62,042 nt of DNA from an uncultured bacterium (GCA_949298985.1 CASFYV010000025.1:1-62042), one strand, 5' to 3'. Positions 34,629-42,115 are shown, counted from the first letter of the stretch. The notes: generated from the sequence alone by a model not told the origin. Translations and numbers: made by a program.

Positions 34629-35630
34629 TTATTTCATAGCATTTTCAACAGCAACTGCTACAGCAACAGTTGCACCAACCATAGGGTTGTTACCCATACC
34701 GATAACGCCCATCATTTCTACGTGAGCAGGAACAGAAGAAGAACCAGCAAATTGAGCATCGCCGTGCATTCTACCCATAGTATCTGTCATACCGTAAGAA
34801 GCTGGACCAGCTGCAACGTTATCTGGGTGAAGAGTTCTTCCAGTACCACCGCCGGATGCTACTGAGAAGTATTTTCTACCGTTTTCCCAGCACCATTTTT
34901 TGTAAGTACCAGCTACTGGGTGTTGGAAACGAGTTGGGTTAGTTGAATTACCGGTAATTGATACATCAACACCTTCTTTAATCATAATTGCAACGCCTTC
35001 GTTTACATCATCTGCACCGTAGCATCTTACTTTTGCTCTTTCTCCTTCAGAGAATGGAGTTTCTTTAACGATTTTTAATTCGCCAGTTTTGTAATCATAT
35101 TCAGTTTCAACAGATGTAAAACCGTTGATTCTTGCAATGATATGAGCAGCATCTTTACCAAGACCGTTTAAGATAACTCTTAAAGGATTTTTTCTTACTT
35201 TATTAGCATTTCTAGCAATACCAATAGCACCTTCAGCAGCTGCGAAAGATTCGTGACCAGCTAAGAAGCAGAAACAATCTGTTTCTTCTCTTAATAACAT
35301 AGCTGCTAAGTTACCGTGTCCGATACCTACTTGTCTTCTGTCACCAACTGAACCAGGTACTGCAAATGCTTGTAAACCTAAACCGATAGCTTCAGCTGCT
35401 TCTGCTGCAGTTTTAAGACCTTTTTTAATTGCAATTGCACAACCTAAAGTATAAGCCCAAGAAGCGTTATCAAATGCGATAGGCTGAATACCTTTAACAA
35501 TAGCATCTACGTCGATGCCTTTTGATAAACATAGTTCGCGAGCATCTTCTAAAGATTTGAAACCATATTCAGGTAAAACTTTTTTAAGAGTAGCTTCACG
35601 TCTATCTTGTCCTTCAAATTTTACTGTCAT
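34629..35630 (-). CDS. GGGtGRT protein
   Basis: A 333-residue protein recognisable by the name-giving motif SVASGGGTGRTLHPDN (near 260-275), plus QAFAVPGSVGDRRQVGIGHGNLA and SLAGHESFAAAEGAIGI-like segments (FLAGHESFAAAEG). The family is found mostly in anaerobes beside a NifU-like scaffold; no function is established. I start at the ATG 35630 (GGGA upstream) rather than an upstream in-frame codon, because the preceding 24 residues are unlike the family. No membrane helix. It is downstream of its usual partner but separated from it by the 88-bp tandem repeat array. Codon use (GCW, GGW rich) suggests high expression. Confidence 0.85.
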   Translation of the reverse strand: MTVKFEGQDRREATLKKVLPEYGFKSLEDARELCLSKGIDVDAIVKGIQPIAFDNASWAYTLGCAIAIKKGLKTAAEAAEAIGLGLQAFAVPGSVGDRRQVGIGHGNLAAMLLREETDCFCFLAGHESFAAAEGAIGIARNANKVRKNPLRVILNGLGKDAAHIIARINGFTSVETEYDYKTGELKIVKETPFSEGERAKVRCYGADDVNEGVAIMIKEGVDVSITGNSTNPTRFQHPVAGTYKKWCWENGRKYFSVASGGGTGRTLHPDNVAAGPASYGMTDTMGRMHGDAQFAGSSSVPAHVEMMGVIGMGNNPMVGATVAVAVAVENAMK

Positions 35631-35687
35631 AATTATTTTTCCCTTTTTTATTTTAATTCTTACTTTATTAATTGTAGTTTTATTATT

Positions 35688-36021
35688 GAGGGGAATTTGC
35701 AAGTTTAAATTTTTATTTGTAGTTTATATCTTGTTCCCCGATAATGTGTCTACGTGTGTTTTGTAGTTTTGCATACGAGGGGAATTTGTAGGTTTAATTT
35801 CTATTTGTAGTTTATACCTTGTTCCCCGATAATGTGTCTACGTGTGTTTTGTAGTTTTGCATACGAGGGGAATTTGTAGGTTTAATTTCTATTTGTAGTT
35901 TATACCTTGTTCCCCGACAATATGTCTACGTGCGTTTTGTAGTTTTGCATACGAGGGGAATTTGTAGGTTTAATTTTTATTTGTAGTTTATACCTTGTTC
36001 CCCGACAATATGTCTACGTGC
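35688..36021. repeat. 88-bp tandem repeat, about 3.8 copies
   Basis: Units begin at 35688 (89 bp), 35777, 35865 and 35953 (the last is partial, ending 7 bp before the scaffold stop codon). Each unit begins with GAGGGGAA and has TTCCCCG about 45 bp later, so every copy can form a GGGGAA/TTCCCC stem; TCTACGTG and GTAGTTTTGCATAC are also conserved. Copies 1-2 share GATAATGTG and copies 3-4 GACAATATG. The array fills the gap between two functionally linked genes. There is no open frame of interest. Confidence 0.95.
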
Positions 36022-36027
36022 GTAGCA

Positions 36028-36729
36028 CTATTCTTCACGTGGATCGATGTACTTAACAGCGTCAGCAAATCTGCCGTAAGTACCGATATTTTTTTCGTAA
36101 GCTTCTTTTGGATCAACGCCTTTTTTGATAGCATCCATAACTTTTCCTAAGTTTACGAATTGGTATCCGATAACTTCATCATTCTTATCAAGACCCATTT
36201 TTAAGATGTAACCTTCAGTAAGTGAAAGATATCTAACACCTTTTTGTTTAGTAGAGTGGATAGTACCACACATAGAGCAAAGTCCTTTACCTAAATCTTC
36301 AAGGCCTGCACCAACAGGAAGTCCGTTTTCAGAGAATGCTGATTGAGTTCTTCCGTAAACGATTTGTAAGAATAATTCTCTCATTGCAACGTTGATAGCA
36401 TCACAAACTAAGTCTGTATTTAAAGCTTCAAGGATAGTTTTTCCAGGAAGGATTTCAGCAGCCATAGCAGCTGAGTGAGTCATACCTGAACATCCGATTG
36501 TTTCTACTAAAGCTTCTTGAATGATACCTTCTTTAACGTTAAGAGTTAGTTTACATGTACCTTGTTGAGGAGCACAGCAACCGCATCCGTGAGTTAAACC
36601 TGAAATATCTTTGATTTCTTTACATTTTGTCCATTCACCTTCTTGAGGGATTGGAGCTGGTGAACCTTTAATACCACGATGTACGCAGCATTTTTCTTCG
36701 ATTTCGTGTGTAATTTCTATTTTGCCCAT
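36028..36729 (-). CDS. NifU/IscU-like iron-sulfur cluster scaffold protein
   Basis: A 233-residue protein with the NifU-N-like core: GLTHGCGCCAPQQGTCKLTLNV, EALVETIGCSGMTHSAAMAAEI and DLGKGLCSMCGTIHS. The conserved cysteines of the scaffold fold are present, plus an extra CxC and CxxC that could hold a cluster. Such proteins accompany GGGtGRT proteins in anaerobes; together they may form an Fe-S-dependent enzyme or assembly pair, but the reaction is unknown. The ATG has a perfect AAGGAGGT. It is the first gene of the pair; the 88-bp array begins right after its stop codon. Confidence 0.85.
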   Translation of the reverse strand: MGKIEITHEIEEKCCVHRGIKGSPAPIPQEGEWTKCKEIKDISGLTHGCGCCAPQQGTCKLTLNVKEGIIQEALVETIGCSGMTHSAAMAAEILPGKTILEALNTDLVCDAINVAMRELFLQIVYGRTQSAFSENGLPVGAGLEDLGKGLCSMCGTIHSTKQKGVRYLSLTEGYILKMGLDKNDEVIGYQFVNLGKVMDAIKKGVDPKEAYEKNIGTYGRFADAVKYIDPREE

Positions 36730-36786
36730 TTGACCTCCTTATTAATCAAAATTCTTAGCATTTACTATATATTTCTACACATTTTT

Positions 36787-36897
36787 ATACTAAAAAGCTA
36801 TCTTGTTCCGATAGTTTCATTATATTACAAACAAGGGCTAAATCAATTAGGGGGTAGTGAGGAGTGAATAGTGAGGAGTGAATAGAAATTTAATATT
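36787..36897. repeat. 111-bp direct repeat, left copy
   Basis: Gap-free match to 38081-38191 with about eight mismatches by eye (about 93% identity). It contains ACAAACAAGG, AAATCAATTAGGGG and two AGTGAGGAGTGAATAG units. The two copies flank the segment carrying the 307-aa gene. Confidence 0.9.
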
Positions 36898-36944
36898 ATT
36901 ATGTAGGGTGCAATTTTTAATTTATTAAGTTTTTTATCTTTCAT

Positions 36945-36973
36945 TTGTAGTAGTTTTATATTTGCTATACAAT
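36945..36973 (+). promoter_or_regulatory. Promoter of the 307-aa gene (leaderless)
   Basis: TTGTAG (36945-36950), a 17-nt spacer and TACAAT (36968-36973) end 7 nt before the ATG at 36981; there is no Shine-Dalgarno. Confidence 0.65.
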
Positions 36974-36980
36974 ATGAGGC

Positions 36981-37904
36981 ATGAAAGCCAATTTTAACAA
37001 TTTTATCAACATTGTATTAACTAATTCAAATGGCAATCGCAAAAACTGTGTTTTATTTGATTATGCGAATAACAAGTCTGTAAATCAGCGAATTTTTCAA
37101 AATGAAAAGCTTGTAAAAACAATTCATGAAAACGGTTTCACAAATTACTCACAAGAAACAGGAAGACCTTTGCTTTCTTTTGTTAGAGATTCTTCTAAAA
37201 AGATTTCTCATGTTTTTTCAGAAAAAACCGGAAAACTAAAACATATTGTCAAAAAAGATTATTTAAATGATTCTGGATATTATGCCAATTTTGATAAAGA
37301 TGGGCTACTTAGAAGCGTAACTATTCTTAAGACAGATAAAAATGATTTTAAATCAAAATATTATTTGAACAAGAATGGAGATGTTATAAAAATAAAACGC
37401 AAAAAACCTGAATGGGATGGGGAATTAGCAATTAAATATAATTCTACAACTGATGAAGTTGAGTTCATACAAAAAGACCAAAGGTTTTTTCTTAATAGTT
37501 TTGTATTAAAAGAAGAAAATCACTATAATGATGATTTTGGGAAAAAACTTGTAAAAAAAGTTACGAAATATTTTAATTGTGACGGTTCAGTAGACAAAGA
37601 AATTACAAAGTTTGCTCAAAAAGATAACAAAACCTATAAATATGAGTATATAGGTTCCAGTAATACTTCTCTTTCTCCGAATGTTTATCAATCATTTGAC
37701 AAAAACGGGAGTATGATATTTTGGTGGATTAAAGAAAGATTTAACAAATCTCCAAAATTGCCATATTCGGTGTTTTTGAATAATAAATTTTTAGATAATT
37801 TTCCGATTAATATTTCAAAATTTGTACAGAAAGATTACTTCGAATTTATTTCAGGTAAGCATTTTCTTAGAAATTTAATTAATTCTACTAACAAAAATAT
37901 GTAG
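36981..37904 (+). CDS. Hypothetical protein with YD/MORN-like strands, cargo of the repeat-bounded segment
   Basis: A 307-residue protein of unknown family. Its middle contains short beta-hairpin units such as FDKDGLLRSVTILK, YYLNKNGDVIKIKRK and SFDKNGSMIFWW, reminiscent of MORN or antitoxin-type YD-like repeats (Gly at turns). The N-terminus MKANFNNFINIVLTNSNG has no signal peptide; no membrane helix. The final codons are ATG TAG from the inverted-repeat sequence at 37899, so the present C-terminus is set by the repeat and the original protein may have been longer. It lies inside a segment bounded by inverted 18-mers and 111-bp direct repeats, without neighbours in an operon. Confidence 0.55.
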   Translation: MKANFNNFINIVLTNSNGNRKNCVLFDYANNKSVNQRIFQNEKLVKTIHENGFTNYSQETGRPLLSFVRDSSKKISHVFSEKTGKLKHIVKKDYLNDSGYYANFDKDGLLRSVTILKTDKNDFKSKYYLNKNGDVIKIKRKKPEWDGELAIKYNSTTDEVEFIQKDQRFFLNSFVLKEENHYNDDFGKKLVKKVTKYFNCDGSVDKEITKFAQKDNKTYKYEYIGSSNTSLSPNVYQSFDKNGSMIFWWIKERFNKSPKLPYSVFLNNKFLDNFPINISKFVQKDYFEFISGKHFLRNLINSTNKNM

Positions 37905-38082
37905 GGTGCAATTTTTGTAAATTAGTAAGTAGTGAGTAGAAATTTATTATTAATTTCTTCTAAACTTCTAAATTTATCTCCTTATCATTTTTACAATACC
38001 CTCCACTTGAGGGAGGGTCGAAATCTTTGATTTCGGGGTGGGGTTGTACAACTTAAAAGGTGCAAAAAATTGCACCCTACAT
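37899..38082. mobile_element. MITE-like palindromic element, 184 bp
   Basis: Both ends are the 18-bp sequence ATGTAGGGTGCAATTTTT in inverted orientation. Inside are further palindromes: ACCCTCC/GGAGGGT (37998-38018), CGAAATC/GATTTCG (38019-38035) and GGTGCAA/TTGCACC (38059-38076). Small size, terminal inverted repeats and no coding capacity fit a MITE or REP-like intergenic element. The rest of the gap to the XRE gene holds the right 111-bp repeat. Confidence 0.65.
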
Positions 38083-38191
38083 ACTAACTATCTATCTTTT
38101 TCCGAAAGTTTTATTATATTACAAACAAGGGGTAAATCAATTAGGGGATAGTGAGGAGTGAATAGTGAGGAGTGAATAGAAATTTAATATT
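38081..38191. repeat. 111-bp direct repeat, right copy
   Basis: Partner of 36787-36897. It begins at the last two bases of the MITE-like element and ends 37 bp before the XRE gene's stop codon; apart from GTAGGTCGG there is nothing else in this gap. Confidence 0.9.
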
Positions 38192-38227
38192 TGTAAATTG
38201 TGTAGGTCGGAGATTAACATGTAATAG

Positions 38228-38461
38228 CTAAAATTCAAATAATTTTGCAAGTTCTGTATTTAAAGCTTTTGCAAATCTTTTTGCTGTTGAAATTGTGGTA
38301 TCTGTAATTCCACGCTCTATAGCACTAAGATAACTTGTTGAAATATTTACTTTAAAAGCAAGTTCTTCTTGTGTGAAATTAGCGTTTTTTCTAAGCTGTA
38401 CAATTTTTTGTCCAAATTTTCGAGCTAAGACCTTATCATATTTATAAATTTTTCTTCCCAT
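38228..38461 (-). CDS. XRE-family transcription regulator
   Basis: A 77-residue helix-turn-helix protein. Residues about 12-70 form the Cro/C1 fold: ARKFGQKIVQLRKNANFTQEELAFKVNISTSYLSAIERG (written here as the stretches KFGQKIVQLRKNANFTQEEL and AFKVNISTSYLSAIERG), then TAKRFAKALNTELAKLF. A single-domain repressor of this size usually binds a palindromic operator as a dimer. A TAGAAT lies 7 nt before the ATG and no Shine-Dalgarno is present, so its mRNA may be leaderless. It is divergent from the HAD-like gene, and a 9-bp inverted repeat sits on that gene's promoter; auto- or cross-regulation is likely. Confidence 0.88.
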   Translation of the reverse strand: MGRKIYKYDKVLARKFGQKIVQLRKNANFTQEELAFKVNISTSYLSAIERGITDTTISTAKRFAKALNTELAKLFEF

Positions 38462-38483
38462 TAATAAAATTCTAAGTTACTGT

Positions 38484-38512
38484 TTGACAAAATAAAAACT
38501 ATGGGATAGTAT
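38484..38512 (+). promoter_or_regulatory. Promoter of the HAD-like gene
   Basis: TTGACA (38484-38489), exactly 17 nt, then TAGTAT (38507-38512): the same two hexamers as the rpsL promoter. The start would be near 38519, 84 nt before the ATG. Confidence 0.8.
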
Positions 38513-38542
38513 TTATATATTCAAAATGCAATAATATAAATA
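38510..38542. promoter_or_regulatory. Inverted repeat, possible XRE operator
   Basis: TATTTATAT (38510-38518) and ATATAAATA (38534-38542) are perfect reverse complements separated by 15 nt. The left arm overlaps the -10 box and start site of the HAD-like gene, a good place for repression by the divergent XRE protein. Confidence 0.45.
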
Positions 38543-38602
38543 TTTTTAGTTTATAATATTTTTTACATTCTGATTGTAATATTTAAAAAGAAAGAAGGTT
38601 TT

Positions 38603-38941
38603 ATGCCAAAAACATTACTAATAGATTTGGATGGTGTGTTAAACACATATTGTGGAAATTTCAGTGAAAGTCAAATTCCAGCTCCAAGAAATGGGGTAAA
38701 AGAATTTTTACAAACTCTTGCCAAAACTTATAAAATTGAAATATTTACAGTAAGGAATAAAAAACTCACATATGAATGGTTAAAAAAATATCAATTAGAT
38801 GAATTTATACATGATATAACTAACGTAAAAAATCCTTATGCCAGTGTGATTTTAGATGATAGAGCTTTGAGATTTGATGGAGATTTTGACAAAGCTTTGT
38901 CAGAAATTTTAAACTTTACTCCATATTGGAAAAATCTTTGA
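38603..38941 (+). CDS. Small HAD-like hydrolase
   Basis: A 112-residue protein with the HAD nucleophile motif LLIDLDGVLNTY (D8 and D10), a middle motif IEIFTVRNKK (T in the motif II position) and an acidic motif SVILDDRALRF near residue 85 (DD, motif IV). Length is short for the superfamily, so only the core Rossmann-like domain is present, without a cap; this suggests a phosphatase acting on a large or exposed substrate. GAAGG lies upstream of the ATG. It has a near-consensus promoter and is divergent from the XRE gene. The substrate is unknown. Confidence 0.7.
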   Translation: MPKTLLIDLDGVLNTYCGNFSESQIPAPRNGVKEFLQTLAKTYKIEIFTVRNKKLTYEWLKKYQLDEFIHDITNVKNPYASVILDDRALRFDGDFDKALSEILNFTPYWKNL

Positions 38942-39436
38942 TTATGAAATCTTTTTAATATCATCAACAAAATCTTTTAAATCTGTAACGAAACTTTTTG
39001 AGTATGTATTATAAAAGTTGGTTGCTTGTTTTTTTGCGAAATCAAATAGCTCTGATCTGGCATTATCACCTTTTGTATCACTATTTAATAGAGAACTGAA
39101 AAATGAAATTGCTTCATGACCTGTAACATCGCCATTATGATCCATATCAAAAGGATTAGAGATATTATTTTCTTCAATATTTATTTTTTCTCCAATTGCT
39201 TCCATTTGATCTTGAGCTGTTTCTGAAAATTCTGTACCATCAAGATTTTCTATTTGAAAACCAGCAGGCATGCCTAAGCCTGTAATAGTGTTATTTTCTT
39301 GGCTATCAATTTTGTTCAATAATTGTTTCTCTAATAAATCAGCAAAAGTAGAATCGTCCAAATTAAAATCTGGCGTTGATTTTATCCCGCCTAAATTATT
39401 TCCTATTCCGCTTATTGCATTAGAAATCAAACTCAT
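38942..39436 (-). CDS. EF-hand-like hypothetical protein, start uncertain
   Basis: A 164-residue acidic protein from the ATG at 39436. Residues about 108-121 carry an EF-hand-like loop, DMDHNGDVTGHE, with Asp at positions 1, 3 and 5-like, Gly at 6 and Glu at 12, so calcium binding is plausible. The rest is Asn/Ser/Asp-rich and helical, without a signal peptide. The ribosome site is puzzling: the only Shine-Dalgarno (AAGGAGGG at about 39468-39475) is some 30 nt before this ATG; in frame with the gene, a TTG overlaps that site and an ATA stands 7 nt after it. The start is therefore uncertain by up to 14 residues. It is convergent with the HAD-like gene, directly adjoining its stop codon. Confidence 0.6.
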   Translation of the reverse strand: MSLISNAISGIGNNLGGIKSTPDFNLDDSTFADLLEKQLLNKIDSQENNTITGLGMPAGFQIENLDGTEFSETAQDQMEAIGEKINIEENNISNPFDMDHNGDVTGHEAISFFSSLLNSDTKGDNARSELFDFAKKQATNFYNTYSKSFVTDLKDFVDDIKKIS

Positions 39437-39482
39437 ATTCGTATAATAGCTTATATTTATAAAAATACCCTCCTTCAAAAAG

Positions 39483-39511
39483 TTGAAGTATTAGGAATTG
39501 TTTAGTATAAT
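39483..39511 (+). promoter_or_regulatory. Promoter of the secreted 215-aa gene
   Basis: TTGAAG (39483-39488), 17 nt, TATAAT (39506-39511); the predicted start is about 18 nt before the ATG, with AGGAG between. Confidence 0.75.
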
Positions 39512-39535
39512 TTTTTTATTTAGGAGAGATTGAGT

Positions 39536-40183
39536 ATGAAAAAATTTTTATCAATTTTAACAGTTATATTTTTATCCGCACATATTGTGAGTGCAGTTGA
39601 ATATTCTTCTATTAGTTATCCAAATTTAAAAGAAGAGGCTAAATTAAAAATTGATAATTATACTTGGTCTAATAAAGTAAAAAGAGCTGATAAAGATTAT
39701 TATATAAAAATGATTTGTGACGGTACCGGAAGTTATTCTGAATTTTATAAATCTACTGGAGAATATGCTTTTACTACTGGTTGTCAGTATGAATTTTTAA
39801 AAGATGGTAAATTATTTGGGTATTCTAATCAGGATTTGAAATTTTATGAATTTACATTAGATGATAATAATTTAAATAAAAGAGAACTTTCGCAGGAGGA
39901 GGTTCAAGAACTTTTCCCAAATTTTAAGATTATAAAAATATCAGAATTTAGTCCGAATACTAATTCTTTGAAAATTAAAAAATCTATTAAAAATTTAAAA
40001 CTAATTGTATTAAATGATACAGATAGAAATTTTTATCATTATTCTTTTACATCCGGAAATGCTAAATATGAATTATATCCTTTAAGCGGATTTATAAACA
40101 TCAAAAAAAGAGGGATGATACAGTTTTCTCATTTTGGAGATAATACAAAAGACAATCCTTGGTTTATTATTCTTGTAAGATAG
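39536..40183 (+). CDS. Hypothetical secreted protein
   Basis: A 215-residue protein with a clear signal peptide at 1-19 (MKKFLSILTVIFLSAHIVSA). The mature part is beta-strand rich with many Tyr and Phe and no cysteine pairs beyond two (ICDG, TGCQ), suggesting a periplasmic or surface protein. No domain recognised. I use the ATG at 39536, correctly spaced from AGGAG, rather than the TTG at 39530. It overlaps the 3' end of the convergent flavoprotein gene by 17 bp and no terminator lies between the two, so transcripts may collide. Confidence 0.65.
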   Translation: MKKFLSILTVIFLSAHIVSAVEYSSISYPNLKEEAKLKIDNYTWSNKVKRADKDYYIKMICDGTGSYSEFYKSTGEYAFTTGCQYEFLKDGKLFGYSNQDLKFYEFTLDDNNLNKRELSQEEVQELFPNFKIIKISEFSPNTNSLKIKKSIKNLKLIVLNDTDRNFYHYSFTSGNAKYELYPLSGFINIKKRGMIQFSHFGDNTKDNPWFIILVR

Positions 40184-41309
40184 ATTGAGCTGCAACATAA
40201 GCTGTAGACCAAGCGTTTTGGAGGTTAAAACCACCACATAATCCATCGATATTTAAAATTTCGCCTGTAAAATATAGGTTTGGATATTTTTTAGCTTCCA
40301 TTGTTTTAGGATTTATTTCATCTAAATCAATACCGCCAGCAGATACTGTTTCTTCACCTTTATTTGTTCCTATTATTGTTATTTCAAAATTATGTATTTT
40401 TTCTAAAATCAAATCTCTTGTTTTTCCGTCAATCTTGTGAGCTTTGACTTCTGATAAGTCTTCTAAAAAAGATTTAACAAAATTAATTGGTAAAATCTTT
40501 GATAAAATATTTTTCAATTCTTTATGCGGGTTTTTATTTAACAATTCTTGTAAATCAAATTCATAAGGGTACAAGTCGAATGTTAGTTTATATGGAATGT
40601 TGTCTTTAGTTTTAAAAGAAGAAATTTTATAAGTTAAAGGACCTGATATTCCAAAATGAGTAAATAACAAATCGTCTGTTATTTTTAAATCTTTAGAATA
40701 AACATTTTTTATAACTATACCTGATAGTTCTTTAAAATTTTCTTTAGAATTAAGTCCCACAAGAGCTGGGGTAAATGGAATAGTATTTAAATTTAAATTT
40801 TTAAATAAAAGTTCATTCTTAAATTTATCGCCACCAATAGATACTACAACATCAGTGAAAAAATATTCAGCTTTATTTGTTTTTATTTTATAGCCACCTT
40901 CTAAAGGTGTGATAATAATAACTCTTTCCTTTATAAAATTTACCCCCTTTATTTTATTGAGGATTTTTTCTTGAACGTCTTTTGAGGAGTTTGAAGTTGG
41001 ATAAATTCTTCCATTTTCTTGGCTGTAGGTCTCTATTCCAAGCTCATCAAAAAGGGCTAATGTTTCATATGTCCCAAATTGAGAAAATATAGAATAAAGA
41101 AATTTTTCACCTCTAGGATAATTTTTGACCAAATCTTTAAAATCGTATTCCGCATGAGCGAGATTACATCTTCCGCCACCAGTTGGAAGGATAGTTCTCA
41201 ATGGGGTAGAAAAATCGAATATGCTGACATCCATTCCGGATTTTAAAAGATAATAAGCACATATACAACCGGAAGCTCCTGCACCAATAATTGCAACTTG
41301 TTTATTCAT
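40167..41309 (-). CDS. HI0933/YhiN-family FAD flavoprotein
   Basis: A 380-residue NAD(P)/FAD-dependent oxidoreductase. QVAIIGAGASGCICAYYLL binds FAD; PTGGGRCNLAH (about 44-54) and the C-terminal NKGEETVSAGGIDLDEINPKTM with LYFTGEILNIDGLCGGFNLQNAW are signatures of the HI0933/BaiN group. Family members reduce or dehydrogenate quinone- or bile-acid-like compounds (BaiN), but the substrate cannot be predicted here. AAGGGG precedes the ATG. It lies 9 bp after folK in the same direction and probably shares its transcript. Confidence 0.88.
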   Translation of the reverse strand: MNKQVAIIGAGASGCICAYYLLKSGMDVSIFDFSTPLRTILPTGGGRCNLAHAEYDFKDLVKNYPRGEKFLYSIFSQFGTYETLALFDELGIETYSQENGRIYPTSNSSKDVQEKILNKIKGVNFIKERVIIITPLEGGYKIKTNKAEYFFTDVVVSIGGDKFKNELLFKNLNLNTIPFTPALVGLNSKENFKELSGIVIKNVYSKDLKITDDLLFTHFGISGPLTYKISSFKTKDNIPYKLTFDLYPYEFDLQELLNKNPHKELKNILSKILPINFVKSFLEDLSEVKAHKIDGKTRDLILEKIHNFEITIIGTNKGEETVSAGGIDLDEINPKTMEAKKYPNLYFTGEILNIDGLCGGFNLQNAWSTAYVAAQSILQE

Positions 41310-41318
41310 TAAAACCCC

Positions 41319-41819
41319 TTAAATTCTTGTCCCATAAAGACAAACCATTTCAGGGTTTTCTAAATCTTCATAAATTTCGCTTATATTTTTATTAAACAAA
41401 GGATGTACAAAATCTTGGGCTATCTCAAGCATAGGTACTAATAAAAATGCTCTTTTATGGAAAAATTTATGAGGAATAGTAAGTTCCGGGGAATTGAAGA
41501 TTAAGTTATCGTAAAAAAGAATATCGATATCAATTGTTCTATCAACATATCCTTTAGCAGAATCTCTTTTTCTACCTAGTTGAAGTTCAATTCTTTGGCA
41601 TTCTTTTAATAAATCTTCAGGCTTTAGAGATGTAGAAATTTGAATAATAGCATTAACAAACCAGTTTTCTGATTCCATACACCAAGGCTCTGATTCATAA
41701 AAAGAAGATGTTGAGACAATACTAACTTCAGGAATTGCTCCAATCAAGCTTGTTGCCTGTTGAAGATACCCAATCCTATCTCCTAAATTTGAACCTAATG
41801 ATAAATATACGATTGCCAT
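41319..41819 (-). CDS. folK: 6-hydroxymethyl-dihydropterin pyrophosphokinase
   Basis: A full-length, 166-residue HPPK that transfers pyrophosphate from ATP to 6-hydroxymethyl-7,8-dihydropterin in folate synthesis. Signatures: VYLSLGSNLGDRIGYL, SSFYESEPW, LLKECQRIELQLGRKRD, GYVDRTIDIDILFYDN with the magnesium-binding DxD, and IPHKFFHKRAFLLVPM. The gene has its own promoter and, with a -10 box 6 nt before ATG and no Shine-Dalgarno, probably a leaderless mRNA; the rpmE terminator upstream makes it independent of rpmE. It is followed by the YhiN-like gene. Confidence 0.95.
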   Translation of the reverse strand: MAIVYLSLGSNLGDRIGYLQQATSLIGAIPEVSIVSTSSFYESEPWCMESENWFVNAIIQISTSLKPEDLLKECQRIELQLGRKRDSAKGYVDRTIDIDILFYDNLIFNSPELTIPHKFFHKRAFLLVPMLEIAQDFVHPLFNKNISEIYEDLENPEMVCLYGTRI

Positions 41820-41825
41820 AGAATT

Positions 41826-41855
41826 ATCTTATAATATATTTTGAAATTTTGTCAA
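41826..41855 (-). promoter_or_regulatory. Promoter of folK (leaderless)
   Basis: On the reverse strand TTGACA (41850-41855) and TAAGAT (41826-41831) are 18 nt apart; the -10 ends 6 nt before the folK ATG. Confidence 0.6.
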
Positions 41856-41860
41856 TAATA

Positions 41861-41887
41861 AAAAAGAAGCCTTTAGGCTTCTTTTTT
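41861..41887 (-). terminator. Terminator of rpmE
   Basis: An 11-bp stem (AAAAAGAAGCC with its complement, loop of four) with a T-run on the reverse strand. Stem bases are close to the folK -35 box but do not overlap it. Confidence 0.9.
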
Positions 41888-41914
41888 ATTTGTAAAATCT
41901 TAACCAAACCGTTA

Positions 41915-42115
41915 TTATTTATTACCGTAACGTTTGTTAAATCTTTCAACACGTCCTTCAGAGTCAAGAATTTTTTGTTGACCTGTGTAGAATGGGTGGC
42001 AGTTTGAACAAATTTCAACTGTTAGATTATCTACAACAGAACCTGTTTCTATTTCGTTACCGCAAACACATTTGATAACAGTTTTTTTATAATCTGGATG
42101 GATACCATCTTTCAT
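41915..42115 (-). CDS. rpmE: 50S ribosomal protein L31 (zinc-binding type)
   Basis: A 66-residue L31: [38 protein letters not shown] and [10 protein letters not shown]. The four cysteines C16, C18, C36 and C39 form the zinc site, so this is the C+ form; an alternative cysteine-free form would replace it during zinc starvation and is not seen here. AAGAAGG precedes the ATG. It is monocistronic with a strong terminator. Neighbouring zupT and folE2 also touch metal supply, but I see no shared operator. Confidence 0.96.
   Translation of the reverse strand: MKDGIHPDYKKTVIKCVCGNEIETGSVVDNLTVEICSNCHPFYTGQQKILDSEGRVERFNKRYGNK

Larger units (their letters stand above)
36901..38082. mobile_element. 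Candidate composite element with 18-bp terminal inverted repeats
   Basis: The segment starts with ATGTAGGGTGCAATTTTT (36901-36918) and ends with its exact reverse complement (38065-38082). It carries one gene (36981-37904) and an internal third copy of the 18-mer (37899-37916), and is flanked by 111-bp direct repeats. No transposase is encoded, so mobility would be in trans. This could alternatively be a stack of dispersed repeats. Confidence 0.5.

Noticed and set aside
38942..39436. FliE-like flagellar protein
   Set aside because: The segment FADLLEKQLLNKI slightly recalls FliE, but length, EF-hand-like loop and context do not fit.
41824..42018. Second reverse frame overlapping rpmE
   Set aside because: It runs through the rpmE terminator in another frame without a ribosome site; rpmE is clearly the real gene.
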